60,167 nucleotides of DNA from Patescibacteria group bacterium (GCA_028707005.1 JAQTVB010000004.1:1-60167), one strand, 5' to 3'; shown: positions 32,332-41,587, numbered from the stretch's first letter. Notes: generated by a model from the sequence alone, not told the origin. Translations and numbers: made by a program.

Positions 32332-33567
32332 TTAGTATTCTTCCTCCCAATGTTCAACCGTAATAAGCGGCGAGAACTCGCTCGCGCCCAAAGCTTCGAC
32401 TAAGATGGCATTGTTGTAATAGATGTTAATCGGTTGCCAGGCGCTGGTGATGGTTAGTTTTCTGGCGATGAGTCCGCCAGTCACGGTAAAACTGAAACCG
32501 AACGGAAAATTTGTTATGCTGATTTGGTCATTGGCGTAAACAGTGCCGGTTATGTTCGTCTGGCCGGTCCAGGATTCAAAGTTAATTTTTCTTTTAGCCA
32601 GTATGCCGGCGGCTTGGCCGTCAGTATGATTGACAATGATATTATTGCTGCCGCTACGCGAGCCTCGGTACAGGCTATGGCCGACAATAATGTCTCTGCC
32701 TGATACCAAGATGCCGTTGACAGTTAAAGTTTGCCCTCCTTTAACATCAATATCGCCATCTACATAGGTGATCGGCCCGGGCAAGGTTAAATTCTGGTTG
32801 TTGGCCATTAAGGTATCAAAGGCGCTGGCCGTATAAACAACAGTGGCCATATTTTTCCAGGAGGAAGAGCTTTCCGAATCAAAATCAACCGCCGGCATGG
32901 GTATATACTCTGCGGCCGGCGGGTAATTCTGGGCATGAATTTCTCCGCCAACGTTAACAGTGGAAAATAATGATTTGATGAAATTGCCGGTGGCGTTCAA
33001 ATTCGTGTCAATGTTGACCGTGCTTACTCCGTTGATGGTAAAAACATTATTGGAATAAGCGCTGCCGCCATAAAAGTTTGCCAAACTGTAGGAAATATTA
33101 ATATCGCCATCAGTAAAACCGCAATTATCTTTGACCGGCGGTTCGCCCAAAGCTCGATAAACATAAGTTTTAACGATTCTTTGGCTGGTTTTTCCGCTAC
33201 CCACATCGATTGATCCGGTAGCAGTGATTACGCCATGCGCCAAGGCGCTGTTAGCGATCGAGACGGTGTAAGAGTCGTTGCCGGCGCCAAAGGGGTTGAC
33301 GCGAGTGAAACTCGCCGTCCAGCCGGGATTGGTCTCAAAATTTTGCTTATAGGTTGAGTCATTTTTCAATTTCCAGACCATTTCCTGGATGCCGGCCTCG
33401 GCCAAATAATAAGTTTTCGCTCCCCAGGCCTGGCTTTTAGCAATGCGGTCTTCGGTTAAGGTGAAAGTTAAAAGATATAATGATAAAAACAAAATCAAAG
33501 CCATGAGCAAAATGGTTAATATCAAAGCAACGCCGCGCGATTTTTTTAATAAGCCGAGCTTTAACAT
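32332..33567 (-). CDS. PilX-like minor pilin / pilus assembly protein
   Basis: 411 residues. The start MLKLGLLKKSRGVALILTIL resembles a class III-like signal: basic leader ending in Gly, then a hydrophobic helix, without the Glu at +5. It carries the PilX N-terminal pattern (AWGAKTYYLAEAGIQEMVWKL). The rest looks like a beta-helix (repeated strands such as LTVNGILVSGRDIIVGHSLY and FSFTVTGGLIARKLTITSAW), much longer than ordinary PilX. It may be a tip or adhesin-like minor pilin. Confidence 0.78.
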   Translation of the reverse strand: MLKLGLLKKSRGVALILTILLMALILFLSLYLLTFTLTEDRIAKSQAWGAKTYYLAEAGIQEMVWKLKNDSTYKQNFETNPGWTASFTRVNPFGAGNDSYTVSIANSALAHGVITATGSIDVGSGKTSQRIVKTYVYRALGEPPVKDNCGFTDGDINISYSLANFYGGSAYSNNVFTINGVSTVNIDTNLNATGNFIKSLFSTVNVGGEIHAQNYPPAAEYIPMPAVDFDSESSSSWKNMATVVYTASAFDTLMANNQNLTLPGPITYVDGDIDVKGGQTLTVNGILVSGRDIIVGHSLYRGSRSGSNNIIVNHTDGQAAGILAKRKINFESWTGQTNITGTVYANDQISITNFPFGFSFTVTGGLIARKLTITSAWQPINIYYNNAILVEALGASEFSPLITVEHWEEEY

Positions 33568-33582
33568 AGGCCGTTGGGCTGA

Positions 33583-34161
33583 TTAATAATTCCTGGAGAA
33601 TACCGATGTTGATACGTCCAGAACCTTTTGATTTTTTATTAAATTTAAGCTGATGTTGACCAAATGATTGGCGCCCCAAAAATTTAATGCCTGGTAATAT
33701 TCTCCGACTATGCGATTTTCTAAAACAATTTCCAGCGGCGGCGATCCGGCCTGGTCATCGCTGTTATAAGTCACATAAACGCTGGGTTCCGGGCTAAAAT
33801 AATAAGCCTTATGCTGGCGCATCAGGTTGGCGCCATTCAGATAGTAGCGAATATAGGTAATTTGGCTGATATCATGGCCATCCTGAAAAAGTATTTCCGT
33901 GGCCGGGGGGTTGTTGGGGTCGGTATCGCTGGCGGGCAGGGTTGTAACAATGGCGGCCGATTGTCTCAACTCACGCGAAATTCTATCTAAGGACACTCTG
34001 GCGTTTTGGCTAAGTTCCGCAGTAACGGCATTTTCATTATAAGCGCGTTGAGTCGTGATATAAATATCGCTTACTAAAATAATAACGATGACAAACAAGG
34101 AAAGGCTTACGACCACTTCCAACAGAGTAAAGCCTTGAATATTTTTTGTTGTTTTTGCCAT
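33583..34161 (-). CDS. Prepilin-type protein, PilW/PilJ-like
   Basis: 192 residues from the ATG at 34161, chosen because it gives a classic prepilin leader MAKTTKNIQG before FTLLEVVVSLSLFVIVII, with Glu at +5. A peptidase would cut after the Gly and the helix would enter the pilus. The C-terminal globular part begins with TTQRAYNENAVTAELSQNAR, a pattern of PilW-like minor pilins. No prepilin peptidase gene is in the window. Confidence 0.85.
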   Translation of the reverse strand: MAKTTKNIQGFTLLEVVVSLSLFVIVIILVSDIYITTQRAYNENAVTAELSQNARVSLDRISRELRQSAAIVTTLPASDTDPNNPPATEILFQDGHDISQITYIRYYLNGANLMRQHKAYYFSPEPSVYVTYNSDDQAGSPPLEIVLENRIVGEYYQALNFWGANHLVNISLNLIKNQKVLDVSTSVFSRNY

Positions 34162-34184
34162 ATTGATTAGCGGCTTTAAAAAAA

Positions 34185-34613
34185 TTACCATTGGCTAATT
34201 AAAGTTGAAGTGGTATAAATTTTTTCCGTTTTTGACAAAGCATTAGTGTAATAAACGGTAACGGTAACTTTTTTCAAGCCGGTTTCTGACACGCTGGTCG
34301 CTAAGGCGCTATCAACATATTCAACCGCCGTCTGTCTTTGAAAATAATATAGATAATTATTCGGATTAGCCGCTAGACGATGCTTGGCCTCAATCGTGCC
34401 CAGGGGGATATTGGCGTAACCCAGGGAATTTAATTCCTCTAATTTAGCCTGGACTAAATAAGCGGCTTTAGTGGAGTTCTCCGCGGTTTTATTGATAGTG
34501 AGCGCGAAAGGAAAGGTTTGAGCCAGGGAGACGAAAACTAAAACCAAGATGGAAAAAGAAACCATGATTTCGATTAAGGACATGCCCCAATGATTTTTTA
34601 AAATTTTTTTCAT
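34185..34613 (-). CDS. Prepilin-type protein, PilV-like
   Basis: 142 residues with the leader MKKILKNHWG, cleavage before MSLIEIMVSFSILVLVFVSL (Glu at +5), and AAYLVQAKLEELNSLGY, the typical PilV continuation. It is a minor pilin of the operon, ending 24 bases before the next prepilin gene starts. Confidence 0.87.
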   Translation of the reverse strand: MKKILKNHWGMSLIEIMVSFSILVLVFVSLAQTFPFALTINKTAENSTKAAYLVQAKLEELNSLGYANIPLGTIEAKHRLAANPNNYLYYFQRQTAVEYVDSALATSVSETGLKKVTVTVYYTNALSKTEKIYTTSTLISQW

Positions 34614-34626
34614 GATACTTGGTTAG

Positions 34627-35085
34627 TTATTGCTCTAATTGGACATAGCCGGATGGTTTGATATTGATAGTTTTGGCGGCATTGTTAATATTATTCAAGA
34701 TAATTTGCCCCGAGTTGCTCACCCCGCCGTAATAATTAAAAACAATCTGATTGCTGGGCAAACCGCTAATGCTCTGGAAATGAATTTCGGAGTCTAAATT
34801 AACGGATTTAATCGTTGAGGTTGCTGCGTCAATTTTTAATATTTCGTATTTGTTTAGCTCTAAATAAAAAGCCACCAGATGGACTTTTTGTTCAGTGATG
34901 GTTAGTTGTTGGGCATAGCGAATATCGGACGTCAAATCTCGAGCCGTGGCGCTTAATTTTAAGTTAGGCTGGTATTTTCTTAGGTAAGGCAAGGTTATCG
35001 CCGACAGCAAAGCGATGATGCTTAAAGCGACCAGTAAATCCGTTAGAACTAAGCCGGATTTATTTTTTAAAAAAATGATTTTGAT
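34627..35085 (-). CDS. GspH/FimT-like pseudopilin with a non-NTG start
   Basis: From TTG at 35010 the protein would lack its pilin signal, but the frame stays open upstream and encodes KIIFLKNKSG before LVLTDLLVALSIIALLSAI, a clear prepilin N-terminus. No ATG, GTG or TTG exists in that stretch; the frame is closed by a stop before it. The likely start is ATC at 35085 (giving MKIIFLKNKSG) or ATT at 35076. The residue at +5 is Asp instead of Glu. A single base change from ATG in the genome or assembly would also explain it. The rest (ATARDLTSDIRYAQQLTITE) fits GspH/FimT. Confidence 0.75.
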   Translation of the reverse strand: MKIIFLKNKSGLVLTDLLVALSIIALLSAITLPYLRKYQPNLKLSATARDLTSDIRYAQQLTITEQKVHLVAFYLELNKYEILKIDAATSTIKSVNLDSEIHFQSISGLPSNQIVFNYYGGVSNSGQIILNNINNAAKTINIKPSGYVQLEQ

Positions 35086-35098
35086 ATTTTTAGAGAAA

Positions 35099-36253
35099 TT
35101 ATATTGCCGAGGTTAAAGAGTACATGGGCATGATGATCGCTATGGCCATGCCGCCAACGACTATGCCAAGAGTCAAAATCAGGATTGGTTCAATGATGGC
35201 CGGCAGATTATTCATGGTCTGATCGATTTCTTCTTCGTAAAATTCGGCTAATTCTTCCAGCACATAATCAAGCTCCCCGGTTTCTTCGCCCACGGCGATC
35301 ATTTGCACGACTACGGGCGGGAATAATTTTGGATAAGTGGCGATTACTTCGTTAATGGTGCCGCCCTTTTTTATTTTATTGCTCATATCCAGAAGAGCGT
35401 TGCGGTAATGAACGTTGCTTAAAACATTGGCCGTGATTTGGAAGCTTTTGATAATCATGATGTCGGTTTTTAAGAGAGAACTGATAGTGCGGGCGAAACG
35501 GGCCAGGTTTACTTTTTTTATGATTTTGCCAAAAATGGGCATGGCTAAGAGGCAGCTATGGAAAATATTTTTGCCTTTGGCTGTTTTTATCAATTGGACA
35601 AGAATAAACACGACAATAGCCGTGGCGACCAGGTAAATCACGCCGTGGGCGATCAGGCTATCGGAGAATTTTATTAAAATTTTGGTAGGCAGCGGCAATT
35701 CGGCGTTAAAATCTTTAAACATTACCGTGATTTTTGGCACTACCATGATCATCATAAAGATGCCGATACCGACCATGGCGGCTAAGATCACTATGGGGTA
35801 GGTGAGGGCGCCTTTGACTTTTGAAACCAGCTCATGGTTTTTTTTGAATTGGATATACAATTTTTTCAGGACTTCTTCAAGCTTGCCGGAAATTTCGCCC
35901 GATTCAACCATGCTTACGAACAATTGGCCGAAGATTTTTTCATACGGCCTCAAGCTTTCGGTAAAGCTGATGCCTTTTTCCACGCTTTTGGAAACTTCGG
36001 TGATGATTTTCGCGAATTTTTTATTGCTGGTTTGTTTGGCCAGAGTTTTTAGGGCAACGGACAAAGAGATGCCGGCTTTAAGCATAATGCCCAGGTACTG
36101 AACAAAGAATAATTTTTCCGCAATCGGAACGCGGGAAAATTTTTCCAGAAATGAGCGGATTTTGTCGGTTTTATTCCGCGGCTTGTTTTTAAATTCGGTT
36201 TTGCGCTCGGCGGTTTCCAATCCGGCGTTTTGTCCGGGGAGGTTTATGGGCAT
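35099..36253 (-). CDS. pilC: Type IV pilus inner-membrane platform protein PilC
   Basis: 384 residues with two GspF domains, each followed by membrane helices. Seen: FFVQYLGIMLKAGISLSVALKTL, MVESGEISGKLEEVL, and in the second half FARTISSLLKTDIMIIKSF and VGEETGELDYVLEELAEFYEE. PilC sits at the centre of the machine and is turned by the PilB ATPase to extract pilins from the membrane. It follows pilB and its stop codon is close to the start of the pseudopilin gene. Confidence 0.95.
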   Translation of the reverse strand: MPINLPGQNAGLETAERKTEFKNKPRNKTDKIRSFLEKFSRVPIAEKLFFVQYLGIMLKAGISLSVALKTLAKQTSNKKFAKIITEVSKSVEKGISFTESLRPYEKIFGQLFVSMVESGEISGKLEEVLKKLYIQFKKNHELVSKVKGALTYPIVILAAMVGIGIFMMIMVVPKITVMFKDFNAELPLPTKILIKFSDSLIAHGVIYLVATAIVVFILVQLIKTAKGKNIFHSCLLAMPIFGKIIKKVNLARFARTISSLLKTDIMIIKSFQITANVLSNVHYRNALLDMSNKIKKGGTINEVIATYPKLFPPVVVQMIAVGEETGELDYVLEELAEFYEEEIDQTMNNLPAIIEPILILTLGIVVGGMAIAIIMPMYSLTSAI

Positions 36254-36371
36254 AGAATAAAATTTTTAATTTTATAATTTTTAAGCAATAACAAAATATC
36301 TAATTTTTGGTAAAATATATGTAAACACAAATTTTAAATATCTGCTCATTGATTGTTCTAAAATTAAAAAT

Positions 36372-38093
36372 TTACTCTTTTGTCACCCGCATGATTTCTT
36401 CAATCGTGGTGATGCCATTTTTGGCTTTAATGAAGCCGTCTTCTATTATCGTGAGCATGTTTTGCTTTTCAGCTTGCGCTTTCAATTCGGCCGGAGTCGC
36501 CTTTTTTAGAATTAGTTCCTGCATCTCGTCGGTGATTTCCAAAACTTCGTAGATGCCGATTCTGCCTTTATAGCCGGAGGCGGAACATTGTTTGCAGCCC
36601 TTGCCCCGATAAAACAACAAGGATTCAATGCCGCGCTTGGCGTTGATGATGATTTTCTTTTCTTCCATGGTTTTAAGGATGTTTTCTATGTCAATTTGTT
36701 TTTTCAGCTCTTCGATCATCTCTTTGTCCAGTTTGTAGCTTTGAATGCAGTTGGGGCAGATTTTTCTGACCAATCTTTGGGCGATAATCACGTTGGTGGT
36801 TGAAGCCACTAAAAAGGCCGGCACGCCCATATCGCTAAGTCTGGGCAAAGTGGTAACGGCGTCGTTGGTATGCAAGGTTGAAAGAACCAGGTGCCCGGTC
36901 ATGGCCGCGTGGATGGCGATTTCCGCGGTTTCTTGATCGCGAATTTCTCCAACCATAATAATATCCGGGTCCTGCCTTAAAAAAGCTCTTAAGCCGTTGG
37001 CGAAGGTATAACCGATTTTCGGATTGACTTGCGACTGATTGACGCGGGGCATGCGGTATTCAATCGGATCTTCAATCGTCATGATATTGACTTCCGGCGC
37101 GTTTAAAATGTTCATTACCGTGTAAAGCGTGGTGGTTTTGCCCGAACCGGTCGGTCCGGTAACTAAAATCATGCCATGCGGTTTGGCGATGTTTCTTTTT
37201 ATTGATTCCAAAGCCGAAGGCTGCAGCCCGAGCTGTTCCAAAGTAAGGATCTGCGCTTTTTCATTCAATAAGCGCATGACAATTTTTTCTCCGTCAAAAG
37301 TCGGGATGATAGAGACGCGGAAAGACACTTTATAATCTTTGGCATTGATTTTGAATCTGCCATCTTGCGGCAAGCGATGCTCGTCAACTTTTAAATTGGC
37401 GAGTATTTTAATTCTGGCGATAATCCCGGGCTGGACGTTCTTCGGCAGAGTCATGACGGTTTTTAAGATACCGTCAATACGGTAGCGCGCCAGAACGTCT
37501 TTTTCTTCCGGCTCAATATGGATATCGCTGGCGCTTTCAAAAATCGCGTACTCCAAAAGCGTGTCCACAATCCTGACGATCGGCAGATTTTCCGCCAGTT
37601 TTTTAAGGTCAACGTCCGAGCCGTCAAGGTTTTCGCTGGACAAATCCTTGAATTCCGCCTTAAGGCTTTTATGATATTGTTTCAAGGCTTCATTAAAGCT
37701 TTCGGGAGTGGTTAAATATATTTTCGGCTCAAGATTGGTTTTTTTCCTGATGAATTCAAAGATTTCAATATTTTCCGGGTTTAAGCAGGCGATTTTGATT
37801 TCTTTGCTATCAGCGGAAAAAGCGATTATTTCCTGGGTTGAAGCGATCGGTTCGGGTATGTTTAACAAGATGTCTTTCCTTACCACTTGATTTTTCAGGT
37901 CAATAAAGGGAACTTTGAAGAATTTGGCCGCGTTTTCGTACAAGGAGCCGGAGGTGATGACCTTTTTTTCAATCAGATAATTTTCCAATTTTTTTCCATT
38001 TTTTTCCGCCTCCTTAAGACATTTTTCAAACTCCGCATCGGGCATGATATCGGTTTGTTTCAAGATTTTTTTTAGTTGTTCATTGGATAGCAT
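36372..38093 (-). CDS. pilB: Type IV pilus extension ATPase PilB
   Basis: 573 residues from the ATG at 38093 (MLSNEQLKKILKQTD). An N-terminal MshEN domain, which in relatives can bind cyclic-di-GMP, precedes the motor. Motor motifs: Walker A GPTGSGKTTT, the Asp box MTIEDPIEYR, Walker B VGEIRDQETAEIAI and the His box LSTLHTNDA. Two CxxC pairs (CPNC, CKQC) bind zinc as in GspE/PilB. It powers pilus extension. No PilT retraction ATPase is present in the window. Confidence 0.95.
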   Translation of the reverse strand: MLSNEQLKKILKQTDIMPDAEFEKCLKEAEKNGKKLENYLIEKKVITSGSLYENAAKFFKVPFIDLKNQVVRKDILLNIPEPIASTQEIIAFSADSKEIKIACLNPENIEIFEFIRKKTNLEPKIYLTTPESFNEALKQYHKSLKAEFKDLSSENLDGSDVDLKKLAENLPIVRIVDTLLEYAIFESASDIHIEPEEKDVLARYRIDGILKTVMTLPKNVQPGIIARIKILANLKVDEHRLPQDGRFKINAKDYKVSFRVSIIPTFDGEKIVMRLLNEKAQILTLEQLGLQPSALESIKRNIAKPHGMILVTGPTGSGKTTTLYTVMNILNAPEVNIMTIEDPIEYRMPRVNQSQVNPKIGYTFANGLRAFLRQDPDIIMVGEIRDQETAEIAIHAAMTGHLVLSTLHTNDAVTTLPRLSDMGVPAFLVASTTNVIIAQRLVRKICPNCIQSYKLDKEMIEELKKQIDIENILKTMEEKKIIINAKRGIESLLFYRGKGCKQCSASGYKGRIGIYEVLEITDEMQELILKKATPAELKAQAEKQNMLTIIEDGFIKAKNGITTIEEIMRVTKE

Positions 38094-38106
38094 AATTTGT
38101 ATATCT

Positions 38107-38136
38107 ATTATAACATAAAACCCCAAAGCAGGTAAA
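38107..38136 (-). promoter_or_regulatory. Probable promoter of the pilus operon
   Basis: On the minus strand TTTACC (38131-38136) and TATAAT (38107-38112) are 18 bases apart, with the pilB ATG 14 bases beyond the -10. Confidence 0.45.
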
Positions 38137-38184
38137 GTTCTGGCCGGATTTTATTTTTAAGGCAAAGTATGTTAAATTGTAGGT

Positions 38185-38598
38185 ATGCTTATTTATTGGT
38201 ACAAACTAGTAAACGTTTTGCATTTCTGGCGCGCTCGGCTGGTTGAAAATGTTTTATTTTTGGTTAATATTACCGCTGTGCGCCTTTATTTAGCCGCCTT
38301 GCTCGCTTCAAACATCGCTAACTGGTTTTTAGCGTATTATGTCAACAAAAATGTAAGCCAGACGCTGGTGGTTTTGCACTATAATGTTAATTTGGGGGTG
38401 AACTTAATTGGTAACGTTTTTAGCATCTATGCCATGCCGGCGCTGGGCCTGGCTTTTATTTTGATTAATTTTTTTCTGCTGGCGAATGTCTATGCCAAAA
38501 AGGTATTTTTAATTCATCTGCTATTGGGCGCTGCTTTGCTGGCCAATATTTTTTTGATTGCCAGCACAGTTTCCATCTATTTAATTAATTTTAGATAA
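38185..38598 (+). CDS. Four-helix membrane protein, unknown (137 residues)
   Basis: Mostly hydrophobic, with about four helices (for example VRLYLAALLASNIANWFLAYY and PALGLAFILINFFLLANVYA). I do not recognise the family. It is divergent from pilB and precedes mraY with a palindromic repeat between. Its role is unknown. Confidence 0.65.
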   Translation: MLIYWYKLVNVLHFWRARLVENVLFLVNITAVRLYLAALLASNIANWFLAYYVNKNVSQTLVVLHYNVNLGVNLIGNVFSIYAMPALGLAFILINFFLLANVYAKKVFLIHLLLGAALLANIFLIASTVSIYLINFR

Positions 38599-38601
38599 AA
38601 C

Positions 38602-38721
38602 ACGCGAATTAAACGAACAGAGCACGAAAGAAACGAACGCAGTGAAATGCGCTGATATAACAAAGAGATAAGTCAGCTTAAAATTTTCGTGTAGTTCGTT
38701 CATGATTCGTTTAATTCGCGT
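38602..38721. repeat. 120-bp repeat with perfect 16-bp inverted ends
   Basis: The ends are ACGCGAATTAAACGAA and its exact reverse complement TTCGTTTAATTCGCGT, with inner GCACGAA/TTCGTGT words. It fills the gap before mraY. No coding frame. Confidence 0.75.
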
Positions 38722-38732
38722 TTATTCAGAGT

Positions 38733-39782
38733 ATGTTTGATTTTTATATTATCAAAATTCTGCTTTTATCCGCCGCGGCGTTTATTTTTGCCATTCTTTG
38801 GACGCCGCTGCTTACCCATTATTTATATAAGTATAAAATGGGCAAGCAGATCCGCTCCGACGGCAGCACGCCCGTTTTTACCAAATTGCATGCCCATAAA
38901 AGCGGCACCCCGACCATGGGCGGGGTTTTGGTTTGGCTTACGGTTTTGATTTTTGCCGTACTTTTTTATTATTTGGGAAAATTTTTGCCTTGGGAGATTT
39001 TTAAGCAGCTGAATTTTTTCTCGCGCAGCCAGACGCTCTTGCCGCTGGGCGCTTTAGTAGCTACCGCTTTGGTCGGTTTGCTGGATGATTGGCTGGACGC
39101 CAAGGGTAAGGGCATGCTGGGCGGCGGCGGCTTGAAGGTAAGGCACCGCTTGATCATTTATACGATTATCGCCGCCATCGGCGCCTGGTGGTTTTATTTC
39201 AAATTAGGCTGGGACGTTTTCCATGTGCCGTTCTTGGGCGATTACCAGCTGGGCTGGCCGTATATTCTGATTTTTATTTTTGTATTGGTGGCGACCGCTT
39301 TTTCCGTCAATGAAACCGACGGCTTGGACGGTTTGGCCGGCGGCGTGCTGTTATTTTGCTTCGTCGCGTTCGCCGTGATCGCTTTTTCTACCGGCAAGTA
39401 CGATTTGGCGGCTTTTTGCGGCGTGATTGTCGGGGCGCTTTTGGCCTTTTTATGGTTCAACATCGCGCCGGCGCGCTTCTATTTGGGCGATACCGGCGCT
39501 ATGAGCCTGGGCGTTACCTTGGGCATCATCGCCATGCTGACTAATTCGGCCTTGATTTTGCCGGTGTTCGGCCTGGTTTTCGTCATAGAATCCATGTCGG
39601 TAATTTTGCAGATGCTGTCAAAGAAAATCAGGGGCAAGAAAATTTTTATCTCTTCGCCGTTGCATCATCATTATGAAGCGATCGGCTGGCCGGAAACGAA
39701 AATCGTCATGCGTTTCTGGGTGATTGCCGGCATCAGCGCGGCCATGGGCTTGATCATGTTTTTATTGGATAAGCACGTGTAA
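38733..39782 (+). CDS. mraY: Phospho-MurNAc-pentapeptide transferase MraY
   Basis: 349 residues with about ten helices. Catalytic and substrate motifs are clear: HKSGTPTMGG, LLDDWLDAKGKG, NETDGLDGLAGG, FLGDTGAMSLG and SPLHHHYE. MraY makes lipid I from UDP-MurNAc-pentapeptide and undecaprenyl phosphate at the membrane. It opens the cell-wall stretch that continues with FtsW, MurG, MurC and PBP2. The usual murF/murD neighbours are absent. Confidence 0.97.
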   Translation: MFDFYIIKILLLSAAAFIFAILWTPLLTHYLYKYKMGKQIRSDGSTPVFTKLHAHKSGTPTMGGVLVWLTVLIFAVLFYYLGKFLPWEIFKQLNFFSRSQTLLPLGALVATALVGLLDDWLDAKGKGMLGGGGLKVRHRLIIYTIIAAIGAWWFYFKLGWDVFHVPFLGDYQLGWPYILIFIFVLVATAFSVNETDGLDGLAGGVLLFCFVAFAVIAFSTGKYDLAAFCGVIVGALLAFLWFNIAPARFYLGDTGAMSLGVTLGIIAMLTNSALILPVFGLVFVIESMSVILQMLSKKIRGKKIFISSPLHHHYEAIGWPETKIVMRFWVIAGISAAMGLIMFLLDKHV

Positions 39783-39805
39783 ATTTAAAATGAAAAATTA
39801 CTGAT

Positions 39806-39895
39806 TGCTCTTGGGATTTAGTTTATTGAGGCTTGCTTGGTCATTGGGAATTGGGTGTTGGGATTTTTTTAGATCAATTAGGTTAATTAGAAATT
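39806..39895. repeat. Half of palindrome family A
   Basis: Only the right arm is present: TTGGTCATTGGGAATTGGG, GTTGGGATTTTTTTAGATC, AATTAGGTTAATTAG. It lies between mraY and ftsW. Confidence 0.65.
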
Positions 39896-39925
39896 CGTTA
39901 TTTTATATTTTTAATATTAATTAAA

Positions 39926-41071
39926 ATGGCTTCAGCAATCGGCCGGTTTAAAAAACTAATCTCGTCCAGCGATAAATTCGGCGAGCCTGACAAAGCCTTA
40001 TTGGTTATTGTCGGTATTATTATTGTTTTCGGCCTGATTATGTTGTCCAGCGCTTCTTCGATTATTTCCTATAACACTTATCACCATGATAGTTATTATA
40101 TTTTAAAACACCAGCTGTTCGGTTTGGGTCTGGGCCTCATGGCATTTTGGTTTTTTTTAAAAGTTGACTATCATGTCTGGCGCAAGTACGCTTTATGGCT
40201 TTTGATATTTTCTATCGCGTCCTTGCTCCTAGTTTTTATTCCCGGCTTGTCGGCCAGATGGGGATCGGCGCGCAGCTGGATCGATATCTTCGGCTTTTCC
40301 CTTCAGCCTTCGGAGCTAGTAAAAATCACCTTTTTGCTTTATCTGGCCGCTTGGCTGGAAGGCAGAAAAAATAAATTAGCGGACATTTCCCAGGGCATCG
40401 GTCCGTTTGTTGTCATCTTGGGCGTGATTGCTTTATTGATGCTTCTGCAGCCGGATGTTGGCACTTTAACGATCATCGCTTTGACGTCTCTGGTGGTGTA
40501 CTTTATCGGCGGCGGCCGCTTGAAACATTTATTGGTCATCTTGGCGCTGGGTTTTGCCGCCTTGGTGGTGATGATTAATATTTATCCCTACCAAGCCAAT
40601 CGAATTAAGTGCTTGTTGGATCCGGCTTTTTCTCCCCAAGAGCATTGCTATCAGATCAATCAATCTTTAATCGCCGTGGGCTCGGGCGGATTTTTCGGCC
40701 GCGGCTTGGGCGCGTCCCGGCAAAAATACGCTTATTTGCCGCAAGCGCAGAATGACGCGATTTTTTCCATCATCAGCGAGGAGACCGGTTTTATTTTTTC
40801 CAGCTTATTGGTCTTATTGTATCTGGCGTTATTTTTCCGCGGCTACGTCATTGCCAGGCGGACGCCCGATGATTTTGGAAAAATTTTGTCTATCGGCATA
40901 GTAAGCTGGATTACTTTGCAAGCCTTGATAAATATCGGCGGTATGGTTAATATTATGCCCATGACCGGCGTGCCGCTGCCTTTGGTTAGCTATGGCGGGT
41001 CGGCCGAGATGGCGGCCTTGGCTGCTATTGGTATTTTGGCTAATATAAGCAGGCAAGGGAGAAACAATTAA
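39926..41071 (+). CDS. ftsW: FtsW/RodA family lipid II polymerase (FtsW-like)
   Basis: 381 residues, about ten helices. SEDS-family motifs are present: the cytoplasmic DKALLVIVGIIIVFGLIMLSSAS start, the KADYHVWRK-like loop (KVDYHVWRKYALW), QPDVGTLTIIAL, and the end MPMTGVPLPLVSYGGSAEMA. SEDS proteins polymerise lipid II together with a class B PBP. The placement between mraY and murG favours FtsW over RodA, although a PBP2 gene lies 7 kb downstream. Confidence 0.92.
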   Translation: MASAIGRFKKLISSSDKFGEPDKALLVIVGIIIVFGLIMLSSASSIISYNTYHHDSYYILKHQLFGLGLGLMAFWFFLKVDYHVWRKYALWLLIFSIASLLLVFIPGLSARWGSARSWIDIFGFSLQPSELVKITFLLYLAAWLEGRKNKLADISQGIGPFVVILGVIALLMLLQPDVGTLTIIALTSLVVYFIGGGRLKHLLVILALGFAALVVMINIYPYQANRIKCLLDPAFSPQEHCYQINQSLIAVGSGGFFGRGLGASRQKYAYLPQAQNDAIFSIISEETGFIFSSLLVLLYLALFFRGYVIARRTPDDFGKILSIGIVSWITLQALINIGGMVNIMPMTGVPLPLVSYGGSAEMAALAAIGILANISRQGRNN

Positions 41072-41107
41072 CAATTATCAATTACGAATTACGAATTACG
41101 AATTAAT

Positions 41108-41584
41108 ATGGCGCAAATTTATCAAACGAAAAATTTTATAGTTGAAGCGGCCGAAAAACCTTTAGTTACCCGCACCGACGGCGGCCATATTCGTATTCTC
41201 ATAAAGGATATTGCTATTACTGACCGGACAAAATTATCTCCTGCCGCGGCCATAGAGTTGATGAGGTTGACTATGATTGTCGGTGAAGCCATGGAAAAAA
41301 GTTTGAATAATCGCGGCATTAAAGTTGTAAAAATAAATTATCAGGACATGGGCAACTGGGCTTATAAAATTGGCGATAAGCCGGTTTTACATGTTCATAT
41401 ATTCGGCCGTGCGCAAGACGCGAAACACCAACCCTTTCCGGAGTCGGTTTATTTACCTGATCGTTCAACCGGTTTCTATGATAAATTTGAACCGTTAAAT
41501 AACGAAGATATTCTGGAAATACAAAAACAGATTGAGATTATAGGGAAGCAAAGTAAATATAAAATAGAGAAGTGGGGAATTTAA
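41108..41584 (+). CDS. HIT-like nucleotide-binding protein
   Basis: 158 residues. The C-terminal part contains KPVLHVHIFGRAQ, a shortened form of the HIT triad HxHxH. The fold pattern before it (VVKINYQDMGNWAYKIGDK) fits histidine-triad hydrolases that cleave nucleoside phosphoramidates or dinucleotides. The triad is incomplete (HVHIF), so activity is uncertain. It lies between ftsW and murG, separated by AATTACGAATT repeats. Confidence 0.6.
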   Translation: MAQIYQTKNFIVEAAEKPLVTRTDGGHIRILIKDIAITDRTKLSPAAAIELMRLTMIVGEAMEKSLNNRGIKVVKINYQDMGNWAYKIGDKPVLHVHIFGRAQDAKHQPFPESVYLPDRSTGFYDKFEPLNNEDILEIQKQIEIIGKQSKYKIEKWGI

Positions 41585-41587
41585 AAA

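Noticed and set aside
36588-38075. Several plus-strand frames opposite pilB
   Set aside because: pilB on the minus strand has every motor motif; the opposite frames have no ribosome binding sites or protein-like composition.
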